Below are positions 1-11,141 of a DNA stretch of 64,000 nucleotides, piece after piece. The position numbers were made by a program, and so were the translations under genes. Source of the DNA: Neoarius graeffei (taxonomy: Eukaryota > Chordata > Actinopteri > Siluriformes > Ariidae). The DNA lies in contig NC_083587.1 in the NCBI RefSeq assembly GCF_027579695.1, positions 47,231,521 through 47,295,520 of the forward strand, written 5' to 3'. Under the pieces are notes generated by a model. The model was not told where the DNA came from and ran no database searches. It worked only from the letters and a program-made list of their open reading frames with translations. Each line of letters opens with the position of its first letter. The first letter of the stretch is position 1.

Positions 1-401
1 AATACAAGCCTTGTCAGAGCTCGGAGGGGGATTGGCAAAAAATATCAAACATTGTAACAAAAACCCTTTACACTGATTAGGTGAGCCATCAAATTTATCC
101 AGTTTACTGATGACAAACGAACTGGTATCAGCCATGGAGGGAGCAGCTTGATTAATAACTATAGGCGTGCCGGAGAAGCTGAGTCGTTGGAGTTGGGTGG
201 TGATTTCTTTCATGCTTTCAACAATCTGCGTCAACTGTTTTTGCTGCTCACCTTGCTGCTATGTAATATTCTGGATGGACGGAGTCATGGAGTCAAAATG
301 CTAGTGATGTTGTCTAAGCATCTGTCCTTGGCTGCTAAGCGCTACCTGTAGCTCCGTGTAATCCGTCGTCTGCATTATGGCACAGTGTTCTGTAATGCGG
401 C
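1..401 (-). mobile_element. Gypsy-like LTR retrotransposon, gag start region (fossil)
   Basis: Read on the minus strand, a start codon near 376 just inside the LTR opens a short hydrophilic, Gln-rich frame (MQTTDYTELQVALSSQGQML) of the type that begins fish Ty3/gypsy gag proteins. The element runs off the left edge, so only its 5' end is visible and the second LTR cannot be compared. It looks broken. Family assignment rests on the gag N-terminus and LTR layout. Confidence 0.6.
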
Positions 402-900
402 TGTAACAAACCAGACACTCACGGATATTGAATGAACTCAAGGTTTTAATGAGCACAATAGAAAAAGACAATGTACAACAGCCAGGCCAGGTCAATGCCA
501 AGAGATCCAAAACAGTAATGAGGGCTAGACAAATCATGGTTGGAAAACAGACGAGGATCGAGAAACCAGGAAGCAAGAGAAACGAGCAAACAAACACAAG
601 GGCTAGGCAAGACGGGAGAAAACCAGAAGGCAAAAAGGGTCATACACAGGAATCAGGATAGTAATGCTCAGTAGGCTCACGAAATGTGGAGGCAATACTG
701 TGCGAGGAACAAAACAAACAAAAGGGTATAAATACAAACGGAAACAAAAAGGTACAGGTGATGGTAATTAGAACTCGGGGGAGCCACTCCTAGGAAGTGG
801 CTCTGGGTTGGCTGATGGAGTGCACGTGGTAGTGATGGGTGTGTGAGGGGGATTGTGGGAAGTGGAGTCCTGAGTGTTAGGTGAGCCCGGGAGCATGACA
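402..900 (-). repeat. LTR of the gypsy-like element
   Basis: About 499 bp with TG...CA ends: the plus strand starts TGTAACAAACC and finishes GAGCATGACA, so on the minus strand it runs TGTCATGC... to ...TTGTTACA. It is immediately followed (minus strand) by the gag start region, as expected of a 5' LTR. Pyrimidine-rich U3 and R stretches are visible. Age cannot be judged from one LTR. Confidence 0.6.
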
Positions 901-951
901 GCAATATCATGCTAGCTGAATGGAATATATCTGATATACCACGAAAAAAGC

Positions 952-952
<1 letters not shown>

Positions 953-984
<32 letters not shown>
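953..984. repeat. (ATT)n microsatellite
   Basis: About ten uninterrupted ATT units next to the LTR boundary. Confidence 0.95.
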
Positions 985-985
<1 letters not shown>

Positions 986-1199
986 CATACATACACATTC
1001 CTTTCGGGTGTTCAATGCATCTTCTTTCAAAATTCTCTCAAAATCTTCCATATTTAACGAAGCAAACCTGATGGCCATGTATTTTTATTTTTTTTTTACA
1101 AATTATCACAGTTGTTAGCTAGCACAAAAGTTTTACATCTCCAACATGTGAAGTCATGTTGTCTTGACAACCATGCAATATCGTAAATCATATTCAACG

Positions 1200-2130
1200 C
1201 TCATTCGAGATCCGAGATGGTGACGAGTCTGCATATAGACAGGAGGTTGAACGACTGGTCTGGTGGTGCGGTCAGAACAATCTGGAGCTGAACACGCTCA
1301 AAACTGGAGATGACAGTGGACTTTAGGAGGAGCCCCCCCCGCCACCCATCACCATCACCAACAACACAGTGACTGCTGTTGAAACCTTCAGGTTTCTGGG
1401 CTCCACAATCTCCCGGGACCTGAAGTGGGAGACCAACACAGTCACCATCATCAAAAAGGCCCAGCAGAGGTTGTACTTTCTGCGCCAGCTCAGGAAGCTC
1501 AACCTGTCTAAGGAGCTGCTGACACAATTCTACTCTGCCATCATTCAGTATGTTCTTTGCTCTTCCATCACTGTTTGGTTTGGATCGGTCACTAAGCAGG
1601 AGAAGAACAGACTGCAACGGACAATAAGGTCTGCAGAGAAAATTATTGGGGTCAGCCTGCCCTCCATCCAAGACCTGTACCTGTCCAGAGTCAGGAAACG
1701 GGCAGGTAACATCTCTGCAGACCCATCACACTCTGGTCACAAATTGTTTAAACTTCTCCCCTCTGGAAGACACTACAGATCACTGTACGCAAAAACAACC
1801 AGACACAAGAACAGTTTTTTCCCTCAGGCTGTCTCTGTGATGAACAGCTAAAACCGGACTCAAATATCAGTAACATTAACTGTGAAATATCTGCACACTC
1901 ATACCGTCATTCTGTGCACACTGTATATTTATATTTATATTTACTAAGTCATCCTTGCACTATGCACCATTTTGCACGAAAAGATTCTACATGTACATAG
2001 CTTTTTGTTTTGTTTTTTGTCTACGCTTTTTTTTATCTGTTTGTACTAAGAGAGCTAAGTGAAACCGGAGTCAAATTCCTTGTGTGTGTTCACATACATG
2101 GCAATAAAAGTGATTCTGATTATGATTCTT
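1200..2130 (+). mobile_element. L2-like LINE, 5'-truncated, RT C-terminus plus 3' UTR
   Basis: The frame from 1369 to 1851 encodes the C-terminal part of an L2/CR1-type reverse transcriptase: FRFLGSTIS, then the KKAQQRLYFLRQLRK segment, SITVWFGS, EKIIGVSLPS, the DPSHSGHKLF block and LLPSGRHYRSLYAKT. The region 1200-1368 continues the domain in another frame, so the copy is frameshifted upstream. After the stop a 3' UTR ends with AATAAAAGTGATTCTGATTATGATTC, a short-repeat tail typical of L2 elements, near 2130. Everything 5' of the late RT domain is missing, as is usual for incomplete reverse transcription. Confidence 0.85.
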
Positions 2131-2490
2131 CACTGGGTAGAGTGATGTAATACACGTAGGATAAGTGATATGTGAATAATATTGCATGCTATCAAACCAA
2201 ATGAATGAAACCCAATAAAAGAGTATAGAATACTTTTTATTCCATGGAAAAAGTGTCCTGTATGGATAATAATAGAATATGTTGTTGATGAATTTGGAGA
2301 AGTTTAGAAGTCGTCCTGTTGCTGAAATGTGATTTGTTGATCTCATAAACAAGTATGATACTAATAAATAAGGTTTTAAACATGTAATTGAGGATGAAAG
2401 TAAAGGCTTTAACCAGTGAAAATATGTCCCAGACCATTTAACATGTCATTAAACATGTTTTTAATGACAATCAGTTAAGATATGCTTCTT

Positions 2491-2728
2491 CACTCTCAGA
2501 AAATAAAGTACCTTTAGGGGTACAAGGGTTTGTCACTGGGGCAGTACCCTCTAAGGTACTCATTTATACCCTTTACATACTGCTTGGGAACATATATGCA
2601 CCTATTTGGCCCTAAAAAGTTACACATAGTTACCTTGACATCCAATAATGAGCACTAGGTGCTACATGAGTGTAGATTATACATTGGGGGACAGAAATGG
2701 TATCCCTGTACCTCAATTTCTGACAGTG
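2491..2728. mobile_element. MITE family 1, copy 1 (238 bp)
   Basis: Ends are inverted repeats: CACTCTCAGAAAATAAAGTAC at the left and the complement of CACTGTCAGAAATTGAGGTAC at the right. The interior carries mirrored GGGTAC/GTACCC motifs and no coding frame. A second copy in the opposite orientation lies in the last nacad intron (55175-55415). The flanks show no clear target duplication, so the superfamily is unassigned. Confidence 0.75.
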
Positions 2729-2919
2729 TTTAGAATATGACAAAAAACATTTTTTTTTCCCAGCACATGTAAATAGTCAACATCTGAAGGGTTTCAGAAA
2801 TGTATCATGTGTGGGTTTTTTTATTCATGGCAAGAAAGCAATCATACTGTAGGGTTATATATCAAATAACTACTAATGTGATATTAGTGTACACATAAGA
2901 TTGCCTTATCTCATTCACA

Positions 2920-2922
<3 letters not shown>

Positions 2923-2982
<60 letters not shown>
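2923..2982. repeat. (GT)30 microsatellite
   Basis: Sixty bases of uninterrupted GT. Likely highly polymorphic. Confidence 0.98.
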
Positions 2983-2985
<3 letters not shown>

Positions 2986-3415
2986 TTACAGGAAGAAGCT
3001 GGAACATTTGCTGTTTATACACTGAAGAGAGAAAACAATAACCGATAATGGCTAACGGCAGGTAACGAAACAAATATTTATAAAATTTATTGACAATTAT
3101 AATACACACAGCCTAATTATAAAAACGTATAGTATAATAATTTCACACAAGTAAATTGTGTGTTTGTGTTTTTCCAGCCTAACTTGATGAGGCTTAGTTT
3201 ACCAAGTTGGTGCATGTCATGTGAATGATCTTAAGTTTACAAATCTTTAAAATGTCTTTTTTTCTAAATGTCAGTTAATTAAATTTTATCTAATTAACCC
3301 AAGTGAATCAGAGTGAATCAGCTTACATGCTCGACTCACTGAGTGAATCAGAGTGAATTGGTTTACATTCATTCCGACTAAGTGAGTCGAGAATCTGTTC
3401 ATATGCTCGATCCAT
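2983..3415. other. Non-coding; short GAGTGAATCA repeats
   Basis: No gene seen. At 3300-3400 a motif near GTGAATCAGAGTGAATCAG is repeated with ACATGCTCGACTCA spacers. A related stretch occurs at about 8875-8935, so this is probably part of an unrecognised interspersed repeat. Confidence 0.5.
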
Positions 3416-3721
3416 GTTGTGGAAACTCTCTCAAGCAAGAATACTCCAAGGTCAAAGAGTTTTCAGAAAAGATAGACTTTTATTAAAATAACAAAAGCCG
3501 AGTCAGTCTGCAGAGTGATCCCACACCCCCAGTCACAGGGTTTCTTATTTTATACAGTTCCAAAATAACAGTTTATGCTCAATAATCTCATTGGTTAACA
3601 TGTCTCACCAAACCTCATCAACATTTTCCATCAGGTAGTAAATCTCATGCTTCTCTTATTTTGTATCGACCAGGCCAAACTTTCCAGTACATGAATGCAC
3701 AATTCAGGAAGAGTTAAAACA
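3416..3721 (-). repeat. Possible solo LTR (fossil)
   Basis: The 306-bp block begins TGTTGTGG and ends AAAACA. Read on the minus strand it has an AATAAAAG poly(A)-type signal followed by a GT-rich, U5-like stretch, a layout typical of retroviral-type LTRs. No internal region is attached and no matching target duplication is evident, so this call is weak. Confidence 0.35.
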
Positions 3722-3947
3722 TATGATAAGAAGTCAAGTCAAGTCAACTTTATTGTCAAATATGCTATACATGCTCGACATACAGCACAGATGAAATATC
3801 AGTCCTCTCTGACCCACGGTGCAAACAGGCAATGCAATAAATAAAAATAAAATAATTGAAAAAAACAAACAATATAAACAGTATAAACACTCTAGATAGG
3901 AACCAGACATAGACTAAACACTCAAACAATATAAACAGTATAAATAA

Positions 3948-4636
3948 TAATAATAATAATAATAATAATAAGTTAAATTTATATAGCACCTTTCAAAAAA
4001 CCCAAGGACGCTTTACAATTATAGACAAGGAAAGAAAAAATAAATAAATAAAAATATAATAAAAAATAAAAAGTAAAAAGTCCACCAAGTAGGGGTCAGG
4101 ATGTAATTCCCGTGGTGTAGCAGCCACAGTCCCACCAAAAGGCGCACAAAAACAAGTCCCACATCTCCAGCACCGCCGCCGTGACGCCGTCAGCAACATC
4201 GCTCGAACACCACGCCGTGGATCCACACAGCGAGCAGAGAAGCTCCGCCACGCAGAGCGCTGGTGTGTCCCAAACCGCCTGCACAGCCGCCGTGACGCCA
4301 CCGAGCAACATCGCTCGGAACATCACGCCAAGCGTTAAAGCGCAGAGCGCTGGACAACCACGATGTAAAATGAGCAACAGGCTCACTGCAGTCCATAGCT
4401 GGGACCGCAGGCATCACTCACAGCGAACCAAGGCCTGGAGGGAACCGACGCCCCAAACTGGGTCCGGAGCTACACCACAACCGGCGGACAAGACACTCAA
4501 ACAAACACCAAACTACACAAACACACAGGAAAGAAAAAAAAATAGAAAAAGAAATAAAATAAGAGCTCCGGTGAGAAGCGGCAGCCAGAACGCACACGAC
4601 GTACTCTCAACCGGAAATGGAAACGAAAAAAAAAAA
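3948..4636 (-). mobile_element. Retroposon 3' fragment nested in the LINE 3' UTR
   Basis: A segment of different composition interrupts the A-rich 3' UTR. It starts with an (AAT)n tract (3948-3972) and the stretch TTTATATAGCACCTTTCAAA, a sequence style typical of fish non-LTR retroposon 3' ends, and then turns GC-rich. On both sides the host LINE reads ACAGTATAAA, consistent with a short target duplication in an already repetitive site. No protein domain is recognisable; the frames here look like chance. Confidence 0.5.
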
Positions 4637-5828
4637 AAACAGTATAAACACTAGAAAAGAACAAGACAGACTAAACACAAACAGTGTAAACACTAGATAA
4701 GAACTACACACAGACTAAACACTCAAACAGACAATATAAACAGTATAAACACTCTAGATATGAACTAGACGTAGACTAAACACTCATATGTATATACATA
4801 CATATACACACACACACATAAATTGGTTCAAATAACCAAACAGTCAAGGGCACTTGAGGTATAGCAGGTAAACATGAAACATGAAATAAGCAGTATAAAC
4901 AAACTAGCAGCTGTTAAGATGAGGTAGTGCGGAATAGTGCAAATGAGCGAGGTAAAGTGAGATGTGCGGCCCCTGAGTTCAGTGTGTTAATGAATGATGA
5001 GGTGTGTGTGTGTTGGGGGGGAAACTGTGAGGATGACATGTCAGATGCTGAAGGGGGGGTGTATGAGCAGAATCTGTGGCAGGGGGCAGAGGGGGGAGGA
5101 GGGGCAGAACAGGGAGGGAGTTGAGCCTCCTGACTGCCTGGTGAAAGAAACTGTTCTTAAGCCTGCTGGTTTTGGCCCGGAGACTCTGCAGTCTCCTCCC
5201 CGACGGCAGCAGGCTGAAGAGGCTGTGAGATGGGTGGGTGGGGTCACCTGCAATCCTGATGGCTTTGCGGGTGAGGCGGGAGTTATAAATATCCATTAGA
5301 GAAGGGAGTGAGACACCAATGATTCTTTCAGCTGCTCTCACGATGCGCTGCAGAGACTTGCAGCAGGACACGGTGCAGGCGCCGTACCACACGGTGATGC
5401 AGCTGGTCAGGATTTTCTCGATGGTGCCTCTGTAGAAAGTGTACATGATGGGGGCCAGGGCTCTTGCTCTCCTCAGTTTGCGGAGGAAGTACAGATGCTG
5501 TTGGGCTTTTTTGGCCAGTGATGCGGTGTTGTTGCTCCAGGACAGGTCTTCAGAGATGTGCACACCCAGAAACTTGGTGCTGCTCACCCTCTCCACTGCA
5601 GCACCGTCGATAGATAGTGGAGCATGCTGGGTGTGCTCTCTCCTGAAGTCCACAACAATCTCCTTCGTCTTCTCCACGTTCAGACGGAGATTGTTGTCCT
5701 TGCACCACATGGCCAAGCGGCTCACCTCACTCCTGTAGATTGTCTCATCGCCATTGTTGATGAGACCCACCACAGTCGTGTCATCCGCAAACTTAATGAA
5801 GAGATTTGAGCTGGATGTTGGTGTGCAA

Positions 5829-7294
5829 TAGGGGTGTCACGGTATGAAAATTTAACATGACGGTTATTGTGACCAAAATTATCGCGGTGTACGGTATTAT
5901 CACGGTTATTTGAGTGGGCGTGGCTCAGGTTGAGTGGGCGTGGTTCAGGTTTTCAAGTTTGGACTGTGGACAAGTGCATCCTGACCTGGAGATGCAAGTA
6001 CAGTATGTGGAAATAGGGAGCATGCAGCAATGGGTTAAAAAGTGCAGTGTTTATTATATAATGTAAAATATATATATATAAATAAGTAAATTCTAATGAA
6101 AACTGCCGTTTTCAACATCATATAATCGTTGCATTTACCCTCGACCAGCAGTCGGAAGCTACTTCGTGTGTTTCACTGACCCATTTCTACCGTCTTGTGG
6201 CGAATGACAGTTTAGCTGTTTAACTTAGGTTAGAATGGTGTTTACCTCCGAATAGCGCAAAACACCACAGCTAGACACATTTTAAAATGCTAGCAGTGGG
6301 CGCACGTTGCAATAAAGATCATTATCAAAGTTTAACATTATTGACAGTCGGATACAACTGTTGTATTTTCCCTCGACCCGAAGTCATACGTTACTTCATG
6401 TGTTTCACTGATCCATTTTCACCGTCTTGTGGCGAATGAAAGTTTAGCTGTGTAACTTAGCTTAGAATGGTGATGTTTACCTCAGAATAGCGCTAACCAC
6501 AGCTAGTGCTAGATGCATTTTAAAACTGCTAGCAGTGGCCGTCTTTCGACAATAAAGATTATCATCAAGGTCTAACATTATTGACAGTCGGAAATAATTG
6601 TTTCATCTTCCCTCGTCAAAAGTCAAAAGTTACTTTGCGCATTTCAGCTAAAACATACACGTTAACCACCTTGCAGTTGCTGTACAGATGCTGATGGTGG
6701 TCTCGCAGATGATAGATGCATTTTAAAACTGCTAGCAGTGGCCGTCTTTTGACAATAAAGATTATCATCAAGGTCTAACATTATTGACAGTCGGAAATAA
6801 TTGTTTCATCTTCCCTCGTCAAAAGTCAAAAGTTACTTTGCGCATTTCAGCTAAAACATACACGTTAACCTACCTTGCACTTGCTGTACAGATGCTGATG
6901 ATGGTCTCGCAGATGAGTCATTAGATTTGATGTATTGCTGCCTTTCGCTGACACCTTTTTTCTGCACACTCTACATGCAGGAGCACCGTCATCAACAAGT
7001 TGTCCCTCCGAATTTTTGAAATATCCAAAATATTTCCACACTTCCGATTTTATCCGCTTGGAAGGTGGATAGATGTCTTCATCTTGATGACCACCACAGT
7101 CTCCTCCTTCCGCCATGCTTGAACTTCGGACAGTGAGTGAGTGAACTTGAGTGGCGTCGGCGGGAAAACTCGCACGAAAGTTCAAAGTCTCGCGAAAATG
7201 GAAGCTATCGCGGTTTTGACACTCAGAAGGTTATGGTCACCGTCAAAATATTTTAGCGTGGTAACCGTGTACACCGGTAATCGTGACAGCCCTA
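5829..7294 (-). mobile_element. hAT element with BED-finger fragment, inside the LINE
   Basis: Inverted ends TAGGGGTGTCACGG (left) and CGTGACAGCCCTA (right) flank 1466 bp. The 8-bp target copies GTGTGCAA (5821-5828) and GTGTGCAG (7295-7302) match at 7 of 8 positions, the hAT hallmark. Removing it rejoins the LINE reading THDCTPTSSSNLFIKFADD. The only coding remnant is a BED zinc finger at the right end. The interior holds two generations of tandem duplication, about 232 bp apart (6191/6423) and 203 bp apart (6511/6714). Confidence 0.92.
6865..7116 (-). pseudogene. BED zinc-finger exon of a hAT transposase
   Basis: Starts MAEGGDCGGHQDEDIYPPSK and continues with a BED-type finger: SEVWKYFGYF aromatic start, then CRVCRKKV, then SNLMTHLRDHH (C2H2). 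BED fingers bind DNA at the N-terminus of hAT transposases and of ZBED proteins descended from them. The dimerisation and DDE catalytic core are missing, so the element could not move itself. The start is chosen at the first Met before the acidic stretch, because the upstream frame reads into the terminal repeat. Confidence 0.8.
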
Positions 7295-8275
7295 GTGTGC
7301 AGTCGTGGGTCAGCAGAGTGAAGAGGAGGAGGCTTAGCACACATCCTTGGGGGGGCCCCCGTGTTCAGTGTGATGGTGCTGGAGGAGTTGCTGCCGACCC
7401 GTACAGTCTGTGCTCTCCCCGTCAGGAAGTCCATCAGCCAGTTGCACAGGGAGGTGTTGAGTCCCAGCTGGTCCAGTTTGTGAATGAGCTGCTGAGGAAT
7501 GATTGTGTTGAACGCTGAGCTAAAGTCTATGAACAGCATTCTTACATACGAGTCTTTTGTCTCCAGGTGGGTGAGGGCTGAGTGGAGGGCAGTGGAGATG
7601 GCGTCATCGGTCGAACGGTTGGACTGATATGCAAACTGGAAAGTATCCAGGGCGGGGGGGAGGGCAGACTTGATATGTCACATGACTAGCCGCTTGAAGC
7701 ACTTCATGAGGATGGGAGTGAGTGCGACAGGGCTGTAGTCATTGAAGCAGGAGGGAGACGGCTTCTTCGGGACCGGGATGATGGTGGTGGTTTTGAGGCA
7801 CGTGGGGACAACAGCCTGGCTCAACGAGATGTTGAAGATGTCTGTAAAGACATCTGTGAGCTCCTCGGCACAGTCTCTCAGGACACAACCAGGAATGTTA
7901 TCAGGACCTGGAGCTTTTCGTGCATTTGTCGCCCTGAGAGCTCTCCTCATGCTTTCTGGGGACAGCGTCAACACCTGGTCGCCGGGATGTGGTGGGGTCT
8001 TCTGTGTCGTGGTGCTGTTGTCTGCCTCAAAGTGAGCGAAGAAGTCGTTCAACTGATTCAGCAGAGACGTGGAGTTGTCACAGGTCTGTGGCGAGGGCTT
8101 CTATTAGGAGTGTACAATACATGATTCAAAATGACTGGAGTCAAATCAACATAAGGTAAAGCTTAATACAGGCTGCTGCTGCAGAACTAACATAGCACAT
8201 AATAATGTGATGCTTAGTGGAGAATGCACAACACACTATTCAGAGTGTACAAGACATGATTCAAAATGACTTTGG

Positions 8276-8550
8276 CCAGGGTTTCTTCTGGGTGCTCCGG
8301 TTTCCCCCACAGTCCAACGACATGCAGGTTAGGCTAATTGGTGGCTCTAAATTGACCGTAGGTGTGAATGTGAGTGTGAACGGTTGTTTGTCTCTAAGCC
8401 CTGTGATGACCTGGCGACTTGTCCAGGGTGTACCCCGCCTCTCACCCATAGTCAGCTGGGATAGGCTCCAGCTTGCCTGCCACCCTGTACAGGATAAGCA
8501 GCTACAGATAATGGATGGATGGATGGATGGATGGATGGATGGATGGATGA
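8276..8550 (+). mobile_element. SINE-A copy (Mermaid-like), head missing
   Basis: Carries the conserved body (GGTGCTCCGGTTTCCCCCAC, GACATGCAGGTTAGG, TAAATTGACCGTAGG, GGGATAGGCTCCAGCTTGCC) and a (GGAT)n tail at about 8512-8549. The tRNA-like head is absent. Just outside, GAGTGTACAAGACATGATTCA (8243) repeats a near-identical stretch 135 bp upstream (8108). Confidence 0.85.
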
Positions 8551-9581
8551 TGCAGGTGTGCAGCTTAACACAAGAACAATACACAATTCAGAATGACTTG
8601 GCAGAAAATAATATTTGGCAATAACAACCTTTGAGTAAGATCAGTCTCAGTTTCTTTACTGTATTTAATTGTTTACTGTAATTATAATCATTCATAAATC
8701 CATTTATGATTACATTTAATAGAATCAACTTCATTTACTCTTTACTGAAAATCAACATAATTGGCTTTGAGGCAATATATAAACATCATAAGACAAATTA
8801 ATGTATGTGTGTGATCACATCAGTGTATACTGTATGTGTGTAGTTACATATGCATAAAAACACCAACATCCACTGAGTTTGCATGTTCAACCCATTGAGT
8901 GAATCAGACTAAATCAGTTACATGCTGAGTCATTTCTGTCATGCGTTTGTATGGAGTCATACTGAAAGAGCACTAAAACATAAAATTAAAAATAAAATAA
9001 AAAATTAAAATGCAATGTAATTAACTGACATTAATAATACATCTGAAAAGATCCAGTAGTTGTGATCTCGTGCCTGTAGATGGCGCTGTGGAGCACACTA
9101 ATATCGACAAAACTGTAAACACTGAATAAAAGGGTATGGATCCATTCATTATATGACCTAGCAAGAAGATTGACTAAGGTACAAAATCAGTTTCCTCAGA
9201 AGAAAGGGAGACTGATAGGGGAATTACCCCCAAACAATGCAATAATGGATTTGGGCTTAATGGACTTTTCTTTCATTTCTGTTAGCGATTTGGATAACTG
9301 ACAAATATGGATACAAAGAGGGGCAGGAACAAATTGTGTGTACATGGTTCACTAGACTTTGGTGACATCTGACTTTAGTAAAATCTGTCTGACTCTAGCA
9401 AAATGAAAACCAGTGTATAAGTTTTACATTGTATTAGACCATATTTAGCACAAACAGAAGAACTCTGTACCAGTCCCAAAGTGTCTCTGGACTGTCTTCA
9501 CCCAATTCCATCTCCCAGAGGGATTTAATAATATTAAGAGAAGCTAAACATAAAAAAATGGACCTGCTCATAAAGCTATTA
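8551..9581. other. Non-coding stretch, no gene seen
   Basis: AT-rich DNA with no supported exon or repeat boundary. A weak GAGTGAATCAGA repeat related to that at 3300-3400 lies near 8900. Confidence 0.6.
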
Positions 9582-9756
9582 GATTAAACCAGGGGTCACC
9601 AAACTTTTTTCTCTGGGGGCCACATTGTCGTTCCTGACTGTGATGGGGGGCCGGGGTCGGGTCAGCTATATAACATAGAATTGTATGACCCAGACAAATA
9701 TGACCACCAGCAGGCCTCATTGTGTAGTAGAGATTACTAGCCTGGCACAGCCATCC

Positions 9757-9832
9757 CCACTACTATATCCACACTACTATATCCACACTACTATATCCAC
9801 ACTACTATATCCACACTACTATATCCACACTT
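9757..9832. repeat. 14-bp minisatellite inside the hAT element
   Basis: Unit ACTACTATATCCAC repeated about five and a half times head to tail. Confidence 0.9.
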
Positions 9833-10180
9833 GATTCCTGGCACATATTTGTTTATCTTTACTAGTGGTTTGCAAAAGTAGTAATCGAGTCTTCACACTT
9901 TGTTTTAATTTGAAATACCACAGATATTCCATTTATTTATTTTCTAATAAAAATAACATCAAAGCTGTCAAGGTAAGAAACATCTGCCTAGTTGAGGTGA
10001 TTGACACTGGCAAAGGTGAGTGGAAAATTATAAATTGTATGTAGGCCTGTTGATATTATTAATAATATTAATAATAATTGTGTGCAGCACTTAATAAAGG
10101 TCAAATAAATAGGCCTATAAAATAAATACATTTATAATTTCACTGTTTTTTTTAAATAATATGAGCAATAGATCAATAGA

Positions 10181-10752
10181 TCACAGCAGTTGTGCTGTGT
10201 CCTGCACGTCATTGCTCTCATCCATGGCCAAAGCAAAAAACTTGAATTCTGACGCTTTCTCATTCAGCTGGTCATACACGTTGTCCCCCAAATCTTCGGT
10301 TCGCCTGGTCATAGTAGGTGTGGAGAGACTCACTGCGTTGAGCGCATCCTTCTTGTCGGGACACACCTCCTCGGCCACAGCAAGCATGCATACTTTAACA
10401 AAGTCCCCATCAGTAAACGGCTTTCCATGGGTAGCTAGTAGGTGAGCTACCTTATAGCTAGCTCGGACAGCAGCCTGGTTGATCTGGGTTTGGCGAAGGA
10501 ATACATTCTGTTGTGCAGCCAGTCCGCATTTCATCCTCCGAATCCTGTCTTCTCTTGTTTGCCCTCGCAAACTAGCATACTCTTTGTGGCAGGTTTTGTA
10601 GTGACGACGCAGATTATATTCTGTGAAAACCGACACTCTTTACATACAAGACAAACTGCACGGTCCTTACACTGAACGAAAAAATAATCGGTGGTCCACT
10701 GTTCTTTAAAAACTCTGCACTCTCTGTCAACTTTTCGCTGACCGCTAGCCAT
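10181..10752 (-). pseudogene. N-terminal hAT transposase fragment
   Basis: Two overlapping minus-strand frames together cover the N-terminus: MASGQRKVDRECRVFKEQWT, a zinc-finger-like CKDRAVCLVCKE, then YNLRRHYKTCHKEYASLRGQ, RIRRMKCGLAAQQNVF, THGKPFTDGDFVKVCMLAVAEE and ALAMDESNDVQDTAQLL. This is the zinc-finger and first-catalytic-block region of the Charlie/ZBED-like hAT transposases also seen in GTF2IRD2-type proteins. The frame changes near 10630, and the chain stops shortly after the first catalytic Asp region (MDES). The RNase H-like core and C-terminal dimer domain are gone. Confidence 0.85.
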
Positions 10753-11141
10753 TTTGCTGTCCTGAACACTGACAGTTCTCTGCGCGTGCGCTGCCTGTCA
10801 CTGCTTGATCGCGAGCATATGACGAAAATTCGGAAAATATGAATAGTTCATTTTATAACTAAATATCAATTTTAATTGATGAAATCAACAAAATACAAGA
10901 TGCAGACGTTATTATTTGCCAAAAAGCAATTAAAAAAAATAGGCCATGACCACTTTTGGGGATTGCCTCATAGGGCCAGTTCAAGTGGTGGGGGGCAGAG
11001 GGCCTGGGGGCCGGTCAAAGGGGGGTGGCAGGCCGGAGTCGGCCCACGGGCCATAGTTTGATGACCCCTGGATTAAACCCTTCATACAGGGTGCTGGTCA
11101 AAGAAACATGTCCAACAGAGTATCTCCAGGTTAATTGTAGA

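Larger units (their letters stand above)
3735..8104 (-). mobile_element. L2-like LINE, 5'-truncated, with two nested insertions
   Basis: Minus-strand LINE. From 5' to 3' it keeps the start of the RT domain (8052-7678: [10 protein letters not shown] motif, then [19 protein letters not shown]), motif A ([11 protein letters not shown], about 7535-7505), motif C (FADDTTVVG, about 5795-5770) and the C-terminal segment (5773-4979: KFLGVHIS, SCITVWYGA, IIGVSLPS, LLPSGRRL). A long A-rich 3' UTR ends in TCAAGTCAAGTC repeats near 3735. The endonuclease half is absent (truncation near 8104) and there is a frameshift near 7677. The coding part is split at 5829-7294 by a hAT element and the 3' UTR holds another retroposon fragment (3948-4636). 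Confidence 0.88.
9590..11070 (-). mobile_element. hAT (Charlie-type) element, internally deleted
   Basis: Ends CAGGGGTCACCAAACTTTT (left) and GTTTGATGACCCCTG (right) enclose 1481 bp, flanked by a perfect 8-bp target duplication GATTAAAC (9582-9589 and 11071-11078). The strand is that of the transposase fragment. Only the N-terminal transposase segment remains, and the left part holds a 14-bp tandem array. The perfect duplication suggests a fairly recent insertion. Confidence 0.93.

Noticed and set aside
2491-2728. Assigning MITE family 1 to hAT
   Set aside because: Neither copy shows an 8-bp target duplication.
4181-4654. 157-codon frame
   Set aside because: It sits in the retroposon fragment within a LINE 3' UTR, is low in complexity and shows no domain.
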